Shown: positions 40,652 through 50,188, counted from the stretch's first letter. The stretch is 64,000 nt of DNA from Mucilaginibacter oryzae (GCF_003148845.1 NZ_QGHA01000004.1:62001-126000), one strand, 5' to 3'. Numbers and translations: made by a program. Notes: generated by a model from the sequence alone, not told the origin.

Positions 40652-43048
40652 GTGCTGAGCATCCTTAAAAAAGAAATTATATCATACCTCAGTTCGCTGG
40701 TGGCATATGTAACCATTGGCGTGTTTTTACTGGTGCTGGACTTGTTTTTGTGGGTATTCCCCGAGTCGAGCATATTGGAGTATGGTTATGCTGGGTTAGA
40801 AAGCCTTTTCAGCACCGCGCCATACCTGTTCATGTTCCTGATCCCGGCTGTCACCATGCGCTCATTGGCCGAGGAGCGTAAGGAGGGAACGTTTGAGCTG
40901 CTGTTTACCCGCCCTTTAAAAGATTGGGAGATAGTGACAGGTAAGTATCTTGCCTGTTTATTGATCGTATTGTTCGCCTTGTTGCCCACATTGGTATATT
41001 ACTATTCGGTAAGTGCGCTGGGTATGCCGCAGGGCAATATCGATACAGGAGCAGTTATAGGCTCATACATCGGTTTGTTTTTATTGGGAGGTGTTTTTGT
41101 GGCGATAGGTTTGTTTTCCTCGTCCATCACCAAAAACCAGATCATCGCTTTTACCATAGCCGTTTTCCTCTGCTTCTTTTTTTACAGCGGGTTTGATTCT
41201 ATCAGTCAGCTGCTTTCCTTGCAGGACCTGGGTTTGCAAAACCTGGGCATTACGCAACATTACGAATCGGTTAGCCGTGGCGTGCTTGATACCCGCGACC
41301 TGGCTTATTTCATCATCACCGCAGGCGTATTTATCTGGCTTACGTTGTTTGTATTAGCCCGGCAACGCCAAAAAAACTTAAAGGGCACGGTAATGATCAG
41401 CACCCTAGGTGTATTGTTTTTTACAGGGATACTATCCTCATTAACTTTTACAAGGTTTGATTTTACTGCCGAAAAGCGTTTCACCATTTCGCCCATCAGC
41501 AGGCAAATCATGGATAAATTACCTAAAAAGGTAAAAGTGGTGGTTTATTTACAGGGCGATAACCTGCCCGGCGGTTTTAAACGCCTGCAAACTGCCGCCA
41601 AAGATATGCTGAGCGATTTGCAGGCCTATAGTCATGGTAAAATACAGTTTGAGTTTCGTGACCCGCTGAAGGGCTTAACCAACGATCAGCAAAACGACGT
41701 GATCCAGAACATGGCTGCCGAAGGTGTTGAGCCCACCAACCTCAGCGTTAAAACCGATAACGGGGTGAGCCAGAAACTCATTTTCCCGTCGGCGCTGGTA
41801 TCGGCAGATGGGAAGGATATCCCCGTAAAGTTATTGCTCAGCAGGATAGGTCTCGGGCCCGACGAAGTGCTCAATAATTCCATCCAAAACCTTGAATACG
41901 CTTTCTCATCAGCCATCAAAAAAGCCGTTAACGGCGGCAGGCCGCAGATAGGCTTTACCGAAGGTCATCACGAGTTAAATGACGTACAGCTTAATGACGC
42001 CATGAAATCGCTGGCTGAAGGTTTCCAGGTAGGCAGGGTTGACCTGAACGCGATCTCAATAGCCGATCTGCAAAAGCTTAAACTCCTTGTAATAGCCAAG
42101 CCCGATCAAAAGTTCAGCGAAATAGAAAAATTTAAAGTAGACCAATACATTATGCACGGGGGCCGTGTACTTTGGGCTATCGACCAGGTAAGCGCCGAAC
42201 TGGACAGCCTGCGCGGACATGGCGGCGAGCAACTGGCCTTTGCCAAACAGCTTAACCTGGACGATCAGCTTTTCCGCTACGGCATCCGCATCAATGATGA
42301 CCTGATTGCCGACATGAACTGTTCCCAAATCCCGGTTAGCACCGGCAATGTGGGCGGGCAGGCACAAATCCAGATGCTGCCCTGGCTATATTACCCGGTG
42401 TTTATCCCCCTTAGCAAACACCCCATAGTAAAAAATCTTGATGGCATCAGCAGCGAGTTTGCCAGCACCATTGATATCCTCCATACCAAAAACGTAACTA
42501 AAACGGTGCTTTTAAACTCATCGCCCTATAATAAAAAAATAAGCGCGCCGCATATCCTGTCGTTACAGGCGTTAGAGCAGGAACCCAACCCCAAAGAGTT
42601 TCAGAGTGCGCCTAAAATAACAGGTGTTTTACTGGAGGGCCGGTTTGTAAGCGACTGGCAAAACCGCCCGCTGCCAGAAGGTTTGAAAGAGCAGGTAACC
42701 ATACTGCAGCAAAGCGTACCCACCAAAATGATTGTGATAAGCGATGGCGATATTTTAAAGAACCAGGTAGGCAGCGATGGTTCGCCCTACCCGCTGGGCT
42801 ATGATCATTATACGCACCAAACCTACGGCAACAAAAACCTGCTGCTTAATATTGCCGATTACATGACAGACGATTCGGGCCTGATAGCCCTGCGTACCAA
42901 AGAACTTAAGGTGCGTTTGCTTGACAGGGCGCGTGTGCGTACCGAAAAAATGTACTGGCAAATATTAAATACCGCCGCGCCGCTGGCCTTAGTGTTAATA
43001 TGTGCTATTTTTCAACATTATTTACGCAGGCAAAAGTATGCCCGTTAA
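40652..43048 (+). CDS. GldF-GldG fusion: ABC permease joined to GldG-type auxiliary protein
   Basis: A protein of about 798 residues. The first 240 form an ABC-2-type permease with six membrane segments and the GldF pattern LIPAVTMRSLAEERKEGTFELLFTRPLKDW. From about residue 245 it continues without break into GldG: a membrane helix, FTRFDFTAEKRFTISPISRQ, GGFKRLQTAAKDMLSDL, a large periplasmic part and a C-terminal membrane helix (LALVLICAIFQHYLRR). In Flavobacterium gldF and gldG are separate genes acting with GldA in gliding. Here they form one frame. GTG 40652 is preferred because VLSILKKEIISYL matches usual GldF starts; an upstream TTG at 40598 is possible. A GldA-like ATPase lies at 62.1 kb. 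Whether the cell glides is unknown. Confidence 0.87.
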   Translation: MLSILKKEIISYLSSLVAYVTIGVFLLVLDLFLWVFPESSILEYGYAGLESLFSTAPYLFMFLIPAVTMRSLAEERKEGTFELLFTRPLKDWEIVTGKYLACLLIVLFALLPTLVYYYSVSALGMPQGNIDTGAVIGSYIGLFLLGGVFVAIGLFSSSITKNQIIAFTIAVFLCFFFYSGFDSISQLLSLQDLGLQNLGITQHYESVSRGVLDTRDLAYFIITAGVFIWLTLFVLARQRQKNLKGTVMISTLGVLFFTGILSSLTFTRFDFTAEKRFTISPISRQIMDKLPKKVKVVVYLQGDNLPGGFKRLQTAAKDMLSDLQAYSHGKIQFEFRDPLKGLTNDQQNDVIQNMAAEGVEPTNLSVKTDNGVSQKLIFPSALVSADGKDIPVKLLLSRIGLGPDEVLNNSIQNLEYAFSSAIKKAVNGGRPQIGFTEGHHELNDVQLNDAMKSLAEGFQVGRVDLNAISIADLQKLKLLVIAKPDQKFSEIEKFKVDQYIMHGGRVLWAIDQVSAELDSLRGHGGEQLAFAKQLNLDDQLFRYGIRINDDLIADMNCSQIPVSTGNVGGQAQIQMLPWLYYPVFIPLSKHPIVKNLDGISSEFASTIDILHTKNVTKTVLLNSSPYNKKISAPHILSLQALEQEPNPKEFQSAPKITGVLLEGRFVSDWQNRPLPEGLKEQVTILQQSVPTKMIVISDGDILKNQVGSDGSPYPLGYDHYTHQTYGNKNLLLNIADYMTDDSGLIALRTKELKVRLLDRARVRTEKMYWQILNTAAPLALVLICAIFQHYLRRQKYAR

Positions 43049-43081
43049 ATTTTATATTTTTGATTGCTTAAATACAACCAT

Positions 43082-44206
43082 ATGAGATTTATTGTTTCTA
43101 CATCAACATTACTCAAACAACTGCAGGCAGTGAGCGGCGCGCTAAGCAGCAGCACGGTATTGCCTATTCTGGAAAACTTTTTGTTCGAGATAAAGGATGG
43201 AAACTTGACCATTTCTGCTACCGATTTGCAAACCAGCATGACCACCTCATTGCCGGTTGAGGCTAAAGAGAATGGCAGGATCGCTATCCCATCGCGTATA
43301 TTACTGGAAACCCTTAAATCATTGCCCGAGCAGCCTGTGGCTTTCGCGGTTGATGATCAAACCTTCGCCATCGAAATTAACGCCGGTGATGGTAAATACA
43401 AACTAAGCGGCGAAAACGGTGAGGATTTCCCGAAAATCCCGGTTGTTGAAAACGCGTCGTCAGTTAACCTGCCCGCTTCAGTTTTAGCCGAAGCCATAAA
43501 CAAAACTATTTTTGCGGTAAGTAATGATGAGTTACGCCCCGCCATGACAGGTGTTTACTGCCAGCTCAGCACATCATCGCTTACCTTCGTATCAACCGAT
43601 GCGCACAAACTGGTACGCTACCGCCGTAAAGATGCAAAAGCGGCAAGCACTGCATCGTTCATATTACCTAAAAAAGCTTTAACGCTTTTAAAATCATCAT
43701 TACCAAGCGATGATGTAAACGTATCAGTTGAATATAACTCAACCAGCGCCTTTTTTAAATTTGGCAACATTAACCTGGTTTGCCGTTTAATTGATGAACG
43801 CTATCCTGATTACGAAGCGGTTATACCTCAAAACAATCCTAATAAATTAAGTATCGACAGGCTTACCTTTTTAGGTTCATTAAACCGTGTGGCTATTTAT
43901 GCCAACAAAACCACCCACCAGGTAAGGCTTAAAATAAACGGCAGCGAGCTGAACATTTCATCCGAAGATATTGACTTTGCAAACGAGGCCCATGAGCGCT
44001 TAAGCTGCCAATATGAGGGAGACGACATGGAAATTGGCTTCAACGCGAGATTTTTGATAGAAATGTTGAAGAATTTAAGCTGTGAAGAAGTATCTTTGGA
44101 AATGTCAACGCCAAATCGCGCAGGCTTATTGCTGCCGCAGGGTGGTGATGAAAACGAAGATGTGCTGATGCTGGTAATGCCGGTGATGCTTAATAGCTAT
44201 GCTTAA
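43082..44206 (+). CDS. dnaN: DNA polymerase III beta sliding clamp
   Basis: The processivity clamp: a homodimeric ring that tethers DNA polymerase and repair enzymes to DNA. The 374-residue product from ATG 43082 (RFIVSTSTLLKQLQAVSGAL) has three clamp domains; LSSSTVLPILENFLFEI is typical of domain 1. The C-terminus ends in LMLVMPVMLNSYA, the usual M(P)-rich tail that forms the binding cleft. The ATG is taken as start because residues before it (from 43064) are not conserved in the family. It lies just downstream of the gld fusion and is followed by a strong terminator. Confidence 0.96.
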   Translation: MRFIVSTSTLLKQLQAVSGALSSSTVLPILENFLFEIKDGNLTISATDLQTSMTTSLPVEAKENGRIAIPSRILLETLKSLPEQPVAFAVDDQTFAIEINAGDGKYKLSGENGEDFPKIPVVENASSVNLPASVLAEAINKTIFAVSNDELRPAMTGVYCQLSTSSLTFVSTDAHKLVRYRRKDAKAASTASFILPKKALTLLKSSLPSDDVNVSVEYNSTSAFFKFGNINLVCRLIDERYPDYEAVIPQNNPNKLSIDRLTFLGSLNRVAIYANKTTHQVRLKINGSELNISSEDIDFANEAHERLSCQYEGDDMEIGFNARFLIEMLKNLSCEEVSLEMSTPNRAGLLLPQGGDENEDVLMLVMPVMLNSYA

Positions 44207-44236
44207 GTGTAAACTTAAATTATAAATCCAAAAACT

Positions 44237-44266
44237 AAGTCCGGCACGTAAAACCGGACTTTTTTT
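44237..44266 (+). terminator. Rho-independent terminator of dnaN
   Basis: AAGTCCGG and CCGGACTT pair around a 9-nt loop, followed by a run of seven T, 30 bp after the dnaN stop. Confidence 0.88.
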
Positions 44267-44320
44267 GTTCAGCAACCGATACCAAAAATTACAGTAAGCA
44301 GTTATAGCTTATAATTGTAT

Positions 44321-45001
44321 ATGAATATAAAGGTTAAAGCTTTATTGATAACAGCCGCAGTTGCGAGCTGCCTTGCAGCCTGCAAAAAAAACACTAATGA
44401 TAAGCCGGATGCCGCTTCAGATGTATCGGGCTTAAACGTGATCAATGCTACGTTTAATGATGTTAATGTTTATTTAAATGGCAACCGCATCAACCAAACA
44501 TCAACTTATTATCCGGGTGGTACGCTGGGCTACCTTTCGGTAAAATCAGGCACCCAAAATTATTCGGCTAAAATAAACGGCACCGGTATTGAGTTGTTCA
44601 GCATCCCCATGACGCTCAGTAAAGATTCGGTTTATTCGTTTTACGTAGCCGGTACTACTGCCGACATGGCTTTTAAAACTACCGATGTGCTTGTTTCAGA
44701 TACCGGCTCTTCACCACAAGCCAAAATAAGACTGGTTAATGCTTCGCCGGATGGAGGGAATTTCAGTATGCATTTTGAAGGTAGTGCCGACACCAATAAA
44801 TTCCCGGGTGTACCATTTAAAACCACTACCAACTTTGTATTGGTAAAACCCGGTGTACATAACATTGCGTTATACGCTAATGGCCAGCTTACAGCTGTAA
44901 TGAGAGATACGGTACTGCTTAGCGGCGGCAAAGTATACACCTATTACGGCTTTGGTAATAAAACTACAGGATTAGGCGCCGGCGTTTTCAACAATAAATA
45001 A
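44321..45001 (+). CDS. DUF4397 lipoprotein
   Basis: A 226-residue exported protein with lipoprotein signal (lipobox LAAC before Lys-rich KKNTND, Cys about 20). DUF4397 features follow: GLNVINATFNDVNVYLNG, YSFYVAGTT and QAKIRLVNASPDGGNFSMHF, then VLVKPGVHNIALYANG. The domain is a beta-sandwich repeated about twice; function unknown, presumably surface-exposed. ATG 44321 is taken rather than the TTG at 44315. It is followed after 2 bp by a second DUF4397 lipoprotein, so they are co-transcribed tandem paralogues. Confidence 0.85.
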   Translation: MNIKVKALLITAAVASCLAACKKNTNDKPDAASDVSGLNVINATFNDVNVYLNGNRINQTSTYYPGGTLGYLSVKSGTQNYSAKINGTGIELFSIPMTLSKDSVYSFYVAGTTADMAFKTTDVLVSDTGSSPQAKIRLVNASPDGGNFSMHFEGSADTNKFPGVPFKTTTNFVLVKPGVHNIALYANGQLTAVMRDTVLLSGGKVYTYYGFGNKTTGLGAGVFNNK

Positions 45002-45003
45002 AA

Positions 45004-45744
45004 ATGACTGAGAAGAAAAAAAGCAAGGTACTGGTTTCATTTTTCGCGGTGATTGTATTTGCCATGCTTGCCTGCGGCATATCATCATGCGGTAAGGGAG
45101 CAAACGCGTCATCGGTAGGTATTAACACGGGTATTCAGATAGTTAACCTTAGCTCGGATATCCAGGCGGTTTACCTGTACCAACATTTTATCAGGTACAA
45201 TACAACTACTTATACCTATCCAAACAGTTCGGGGTATTTTTACCTTTCAACTTTACAGCCGCCGCTTCAGATCAAAACGGCGACACTGGCACCGTTAACC
45301 TTGCTGCAGTTTGATACTACGCTTAAGGCCAACAGCAAGTACACCCTTTTTATAACCGGCCTGCGCAAGGATAGCACGATAGCTAACTCATTCATTGTAT
45401 CAGATAATACAAGTTTGCCTGCTATTGGTAAAGGCAAGGTAAGGTTTGTAAATGCTTCGGTATCTTCTCCCGCGCTCGATCTGCGGGCTAATGATACGCT
45501 GGCTATTAAGGGCGTAACCTTTAATAAGGTTTCTAATTATGTGGAATTACCCGCCGGGAGCTATAATTTTACCATTACCAAAACAGCCACACCCAAACAA
45601 ATAGAAAAAACACTACCCAATGTTACCATACAGGATGGCAGGGCGTACACCATTTACACGCTTGGCGTAGTGGGCCGGGCCGATTCGCTGGCTTTTGGCG
45701 CCGGGGTGCTTACCAATAATCTGCTTTCTAAAACACTTCAATAG
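45004..45744 (+). CDS. DUF4397-like lipoprotein, second copy
   Basis: A 246-residue protein with a lipoprotein-type signal (VIVFAMLACGISSCG; lipidation probably at the Cys of ISSC). The body parallels the upstream protein: GIQIVNLSSDIQAVYLYQ, YTLFITGLRKDS, GKVRFVNASVSSPALDLRA and YVELPAGSYNFTITK. Spacing of 2 bp from the first copy supports one transcript and a tandem duplication, though the two have diverged widely. Function unknown; likely cell-envelope. Confidence 0.8.
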   Translation: MTEKKKSKVLVSFFAVIVFAMLACGISSCGKGANASSVGINTGIQIVNLSSDIQAVYLYQHFIRYNTTTYTYPNSSGYFYLSTLQPPLQIKTATLAPLTLLQFDTTLKANSKYTLFITGLRKDSTIANSFIVSDNTSLPAIGKGKVRFVNASVSSPALDLRANDTLAIKGVTFNKVSNYVELPAGSYNFTITKTATPKQIEKTLPNVTIQDGRAYTIYTLGVVGRADSLAFGAGVLTNNLLSKTLQ

Positions 45745-45790
45745 TAGGCTATTTGCTTAATATTTATATTTTTGGGCAAAATTTAAGCCT

Positions 45791-46447
45791 GTGGAAGTAA
45801 TAAAAAGCATTATCGACTTTGTACTGCATATTGACAAGCACCTGGTGCAAATAACAAGCGCTTACCAGGGCTGGACATACCTTATCCTGTTCCTGATTAT
45901 TTTTGCCGAAACAGGCCTGGTAATTTTCCCCATTTTACCTGGCGATTCATTGTTATTTGCTGCAGGCGCGCTTATTGCCGGTGGCAGCTCGGGTTTGGAT
46001 ATCTGGCTCCTGGGCATTATTTTAATTGCAGCCGCCTTTATCGGCAATACGGTAAACTACTTTGTGGGTAATTACCTTGGCATTAAAGTATTTAAAGAAG
46101 AAAACAAGATCCTGAAGCTGGAATACTATCTTAAAACCCAGGCTTTTTTTGATAAGCACGGCGGCAAAGCCGTTATCTTCAGCAGGTTTATGCCTATCAT
46201 CCGTACCATCGCGCCATTTGTAGCAGGTGTGGGCAAGATGCCTTTTTTAAGATATAGCCTTTACAACATCATCGGTGGCGCCTCATGGATCATAGTATTT
46301 CTCTTTGCAGGATATAAGCTGGGTCAGGTGGAGTTTATTGCCAAAAACTTTTCGCTGGTTGGGGTGATCATTATCCTCGTATCTATATTACCGCCGATAG
46401 TAGCAGCTATTAAAAGCCGCACAGGCAAGAAAACTGTTCAGCAGTAA
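45791..46447 (+). CDS. DedA-family membrane protein
   Basis: A 218-residue membrane protein with the DedA/VTT signature: FAETGLVIFPILPGDSLLF near residue 40, GNTVNYFVGNYLG near 80, FFDKHGGKAVIFSRFMPIIR near 118 and TIAPFVAGVGKMPFLRY near 138, with five to six membrane segments. DedA proteins are needed for envelope integrity and are implicated in lipid-carrier transport. The start is GTG 45791. Gene context gives no specific partner. Confidence 0.9.
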   Translation: MEVIKSIIDFVLHIDKHLVQITSAYQGWTYLILFLIIFAETGLVIFPILPGDSLLFAAGALIAGGSSGLDIWLLGIILIAAAFIGNTVNYFVGNYLGIKVFKEENKILKLEYYLKTQAFFDKHGGKAVIFSRFMPIIRTIAPFVAGVGKMPFLRYSLYNIIGGASWIIVFLFAGYKLGQVEFIAKNFSLVGVIIILVSILPPIVAAIKSRTGKKTVQQ

Positions 46448-46486
46448 AGCATCCGGGTGTAGAAAATTAATCTCTGGTACTAACGT

Positions 46487-46641
46487 AATGTCATTTCGAT
46501 ATAGCGGGGGGACGGACTGAGAGGTGGCGCGAAAGAGAAATCTTATACGTCATGCAAAGTGGCTTCATGGATACAAGCAGGGCGTATAAGATTTCTCCTC
46601 ACCCCGAGCCGCAGCCCCTCGCTGTTCGTTCGAAATGACAT
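46487..46641. repeat. MITE-like element with nested inverted repeats
   Basis: Outer ends ATGTCATTTCGA (46488-46499) and TCGAAATGACAT (46630-46641) are exact inverse copies. Inner arms GAGAAATCTTATACG (46535-46549) and CGTATAAGATTTCTC (46583-46597) are a perfect 15-bp pair. The 155 bp contain no coding frame. Confidence 0.75.
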
Positions 46642-46667
46642 CGCGGTTTTCTTATCCTGAACTAATA

Positions 46668-47630
46668 TTATTTATTAACCGGCAATACCTTCCCCTGCCT
46701 GTAGGCTGTTTCTTCTTTCTGCAGATCAGCCTTTTGCCCGGCGCTTAAAGGCTGGGTAATCAGTTTATCCAGGTCGGGCTGACCGGCGTCTACCCAGGCA
46801 GAATACCAGTAGCTGCCCACCGAACGGACAGACGTACGCATTTTTCGCTGGATCATGCCTTTCAGCATCTGATGATAGGCCAGCGCGTAAGCTGCCGAAT
46901 AATCCTGCACCTGCCTTTTACCATGCTGTACCAGCCCGAACTTTTTATCCTGCGGAAAAGTTTTGTTCAGCATCCGCTCAAAGCGCAAAACGCTGTCGAC
47001 ACTTTTGTATGATGACCGGCAAATACGAAAAGCCTCCTTAAGCGGGTTATCAATATAACGGGCCTTACCCACATAATAATTGTATTTATTGCCGAATAAC
47101 TCTGGCAGTCTACTTTCCCACAAAGCGTGGATACCCTGCTGCCCGCTTAATTGCCCGTCGTAGTTTTGGGTGAGATGGAGCGGCACGTGCGCGTCGGCAA
47201 TATAATGACCTAAATAAGCCGAGGCATTTAAAATGCCTGTAGTATCATGCGCTTTAAAAGCCCTAACCAACCGGTAGTATTGATATTGAATACTCCAGGG
47301 TACGGTGCCATATTTGATAATGGTATCTTTTGAGTATTTGGCAACGGCAGCCTTCCATTTTTCAGGCATCACCTCAAATGGCTTTTTGCCATAACGGTCG
47401 GCATCAAAAAAGTGGCGTGGCGCTTCTGCCGAATCTACATACCGGCGTTTATCGGGGCTTACGGCATGCTCTGTTATATAATTGATATTAGCTTTATAAA
47501 AACCGGCCATCGGTTTGGGCAAAGTAAAAACTGCCAGGCGGTTAATGCGGTAGTGGGCGAAGAAACCCCATGATGAGCACAGCATCATTATACTCATACC
47601 TGCTGTGATCAAGGCTATCCGGCGTTTCAT
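46668..47630 (-). CDS. Zinc-dependent phospholipase C / S1-P1 nuclease-like exported protein
   Basis: A 320-residue protein with an N-terminal signal (ALITAGMSIMMLCSS), then SWGFFAHYRINRLAVFTLP, in which Trp and His are typical Zn ligands of this fold. A central SAYLGHYIADAHVPLHLTQN (near residue 145) and HALWESRLPELF (near 172) provide further His/Asp/Glu ligands. These are hallmarks of the all-helical zinc phospholipase C/S1-P1 superfamily. Which activity it has, lipase or nuclease, cannot be decided. Probably periplasmic. Monocistronic. Confidence 0.75.
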   Translation of the reverse strand: MKRRIALITAGMSIMMLCSSWGFFAHYRINRLAVFTLPKPMAGFYKANINYITEHAVSPDKRRYVDSAEAPRHFFDADRYGKKPFEVMPEKWKAAVAKYSKDTIIKYGTVPWSIQYQYYRLVRAFKAHDTTGILNASAYLGHYIADAHVPLHLTQNYDGQLSGQQGIHALWESRLPELFGNKYNYYVGKARYIDNPLKEAFRICRSSYKSVDSVLRFERMLNKTFPQDKKFGLVQHGKRQVQDYSAAYALAYHQMLKGMIQRKMRTSVRSVGSYWYSAWVDAGQPDLDKLITQPLSAGQKADLQKEETAYRQGKVLPVNK

Positions 47631-47665
47631 GAAGGTAAAGATGCTACTTAAACGCGAATTTTAAA

Positions 47666-49339
47666 TCACAAATTATACTTCTCCCTGAGCTGCCCGCTCA
47701 CCGCACTTGCCTCGTCAATAATGCTCGACGGGAAGCCTACACCTTTTAAAACCGCTATGCCGTTCCTGTTTTTCAAAAGCCCTTCTTTTATTTTATAGTC
47801 AAACACCAGCCGATCATCGCCAATCACCTCTTCAAATGAAAAAACTTTGTAATCGGTGCCCAATAATTCGGCAAGTTCCAGATCATGGGTAGAAACAAAC
47901 ACAAAAATTTGATTTTGGATAAAATAGCTTAGTACAGCTTTGGCTGCGGCTATGCGTTCGATGGTGTTGGTGCCCCGAAAAATCTCGTCGATAATTACCA
48001 GGCTATTGGTGGGTTTACAGGTGATAGTTTGATCAACAATGTTCTTAACCGCCAAAGCCTCGGCCTGGAAATAGCTTTTGTTATCGCCAAGGTCGTCGGT
48101 CATGTCGATACTGGTAAATATTTTAAGCGGCGGGGCTTTATATGCTGTGGCAAAGCTGGTGTTTATAGTTTGCGAAAGTAAGGCGTTAATAGCTATAGCC
48201 CTGATGAAAGTTGTTTTACCCGACATGTTTGAGCCTGTAATCAGAACGCCATGCCGGTTATCTATCGAAATTGAGTTAGGTACGCAGTTTTCGATAAGCG
48301 GATGATAAAGATCTGTAATCGATATATTGGTATTGCCGGTTTCAAGCTGCGGTATGCAATAATGCCGGGCACCATCCCGTACTGACAGGACGGAAATAGC
48401 AACATCAACTTTGGCTACAGCTTCATAAACAACTTTAATATCAGCAAGGTATTTATTTACCTTACTGATAGATTTGATGAACACCATTGGCTCAATAAGC
48501 AGGAACATTTTAAGCCATTCGCTTACCAGGTAAGCCACATCGGTAGGGTCAACCGATGCTTTGTTTTGCAGCGTGATAAAATTAAGAGACTTTTTGAGCC
48601 TGCCTAAGTTGGCGAGACTGGTACGGATATTCTCCTCCTGATCTGATAAGTTATTTTCATCCAGCCAGGCGGCAACTTTATGTAGCGCCAGCAATTGCGG
48701 TAATGAATGCGTATAACTCATCATCTGCGTTTTGTTGCTATAATGTATAACCACATTGGCAATCATCAAAACCAATAACAACATCATCATAAACTGGTTG
48801 GCTGCTATGAAAAGGCTTAATGCTACCCCGACAATTAAAAAAGGTGCAATGCTGATGTACATATTCCCGATAGCGGGGAAAAAAGATCTGTGTGGCTCTT
48901 TAAATAGTTGAGGTAAGTAATAGGCATCGTTATTACCTAATTGGGAGAGTTTGAACTCGGTAGCTTCCCTAAGTTCAGTGTCAGCGGTAAAATGGCTAAT
49001 CCGCTGTTCAAGCGCGTTAAAATATCCCTCCGAACTTTGAGGCGAATGCAATTGCTTGTATAAATATTGCTGACCCGGCCGGGAATTAGTGCGGTCAATA
49101 AATTCAAATACATTATCGAGGTCAAGATCGGCAGCCGTACTGGCAGCGATCTGGCTGGTGCCGCCATAAGCGGTTAAATAGTAACTGATCAGCTTAAAGT
49201 TTCTGCCTGCTATAATAGGTTTAGCCCATCGCTCCTTTATTTCGGCCAGCTTTGTTTTTTGTTTGGCTTTACTTTTTAAGTAGCTTATTAAAATAACGAC
49301 AAAAGGTAGTAGCAGTACAGCAATAATCCAGTAAAACAT
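47666..49339 (-). CDS. Membrane-anchored MutS-like ATPase
   Basis: A 557-residue protein. The N-terminus has a membrane helix (FYWIIAVLLLPFVVILISYL) and two further hydrophobic stretches near residues 155-195. The middle resembles the MutS core helices. The C-terminal ATPase carries Walker A ITGSNMSGKTTFIRAIAIN (about 362-380), Walker B TNSLVIIDEIFRGTNTIERI and the His-switch region FVFVSTHDLELAEL. It lacks the mismatch-binding domain I of MutS (no Phe-x-Glu motif) and the Smr domain of MutS2. Function unknown; related proteins are annotated as MutS-family in Bacteroidetes. The membrane anchor argues against a simple mismatch-repair role. Confidence 0.8.
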   Translation of the reverse strand: MFYWIIAVLLLPFVVILISYLKSKAKQKTKLAEIKERWAKPIIAGRNFKLISYYLTAYGGTSQIAASTAADLDLDNVFEFIDRTNSRPGQQYLYKQLHSPQSSEGYFNALEQRISHFTADTELREATEFKLSQLGNNDAYYLPQLFKEPHRSFFPAIGNMYISIAPFLIVGVALSLFIAANQFMMMLLLVLMIANVVIHYSNKTQMMSYTHSLPQLLALHKVAAWLDENNLSDQEENIRTSLANLGRLKKSLNFITLQNKASVDPTDVAYLVSEWLKMFLLIEPMVFIKSISKVNKYLADIKVVYEAVAKVDVAISVLSVRDGARHYCIPQLETGNTNISITDLYHPLIENCVPNSISIDNRHGVLITGSNMSGKTTFIRAIAINALLSQTINTSFATAYKAPPLKIFTSIDMTDDLGDNKSYFQAEALAVKNIVDQTITCKPTNSLVIIDEIFRGTNTIERIAAAKAVLSYFIQNQIFVFVSTHDLELAELLGTDYKVFSFEEVIGDDRLVFDYKIKEGLLKNRNGIAVLKGVGFPSSIIDEASAVSGQLREKYNL

Positions 49340-49426
49340 GGTTAAAAGTAATATTAATAAAGCTAATGTATTTGCTTGTTAATATTACCCGGTTTCACTG
49401 GTATAAAAACAGGCCGAAAGTTGGTA

Positions 49427-50188
49427 CTATAATCTTCCCGAATAAACTTTGGTATCGTAATTTATAGTAATTACCCCACCCTGCTCAAACTTATCAAAAA
49501 GCGCCTGCAGATCGGTGATCATGGCTTCAAAACCCGCATCATCCTTAGTTGGCATGTACGATGATGACACCAGCCTGCCTTTTAGCCCTTCAAAATCAAA
49601 CACCTGTTTATTTTGAAATATTTCAAGATGCATAACTGCCGGGGTAAAGAAAGCGGCTATACGTTCTGCATCTATATTTCGGTGATCAACTTTAACGTAA
49701 TCGCGCGCGTGTTTGATAATTAGCTGATCATATTGCTGTTCAAATGCAGAGCCGGTTTTTCGCTCATTCCAGATCAGGGCTACAATGCCATTGGGTTTCA
49801 ATATCCGTTTAAATTCGGTGCGGGTAAGCACAGGATCAAACCAGTGGAAAGCCTGGCCTGCAACAATAGCGTCGATACTTGCGTCGCTGAGCCCGGTATT
49901 TTCGGCAGTGCCGTTATGGGCCATAAAACCATGATATGCGCCTAATAATTCGATAGATTTGGCACGCATTTCGGCATTAGGTTCAACGGCTATAACCCGG
50001 TAACCTTTATTTAAAAATATAGCTGCTGAAATACCTGTACCTGCACCAATATCGGCTATCAGTTTATCCTGTGTAAGGGCATAGGTATTATGTAAAAAGT
50101 TAACGATTGACGCAGGATAATCCGGGCGGTATTTTACGTAATCTTCAACCCTGTTGCTAAACCTTGTGGTGCTATCGTTAACCATCAT
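49427..50188 (-). CDS. Class I SAM-dependent methyltransferase
   Basis: A 253-residue cytoplasmic protein from ATG 50188 (or the next codon, 50185), starting VNDSTTRFSNRVEDYVKYRP. Motif I is LIADIGAGTGISAAIFLNKG, motif II VIAVEPNAEMRAKSIELL, and the post-motif IDAIVAGQAFHWFDPVLTR followed by RILKPNGIVALIWNERK. This pattern matches the Methyltransf_11/25 group with the characteristic Q(A)FHWF. The substrate is unknown. The extra 17 codons of the longer frame from 50239 are not expected in the family. Confidence 0.82.
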   Translation of the reverse strand: MMVNDSTTRFSNRVEDYVKYRPDYPASIVNFLHNTYALTQDKLIADIGAGTGISAAIFLNKGYRVIAVEPNAEMRAKSIELLGAYHGFMAHNGTAENTGLSDASIDAIVAGQAFHWFDPVLTRTEFKRILKPNGIVALIWNERKTGSAFEQQYDQLIIKHARDYVKVDHRNIDAERIAAFFTPAVMHLEIFQNKQVFDFEGLKGRLVSSSYMPTKDDAGFEAMITDLQALFDKFEQGGVITINYDTKVYSGRL

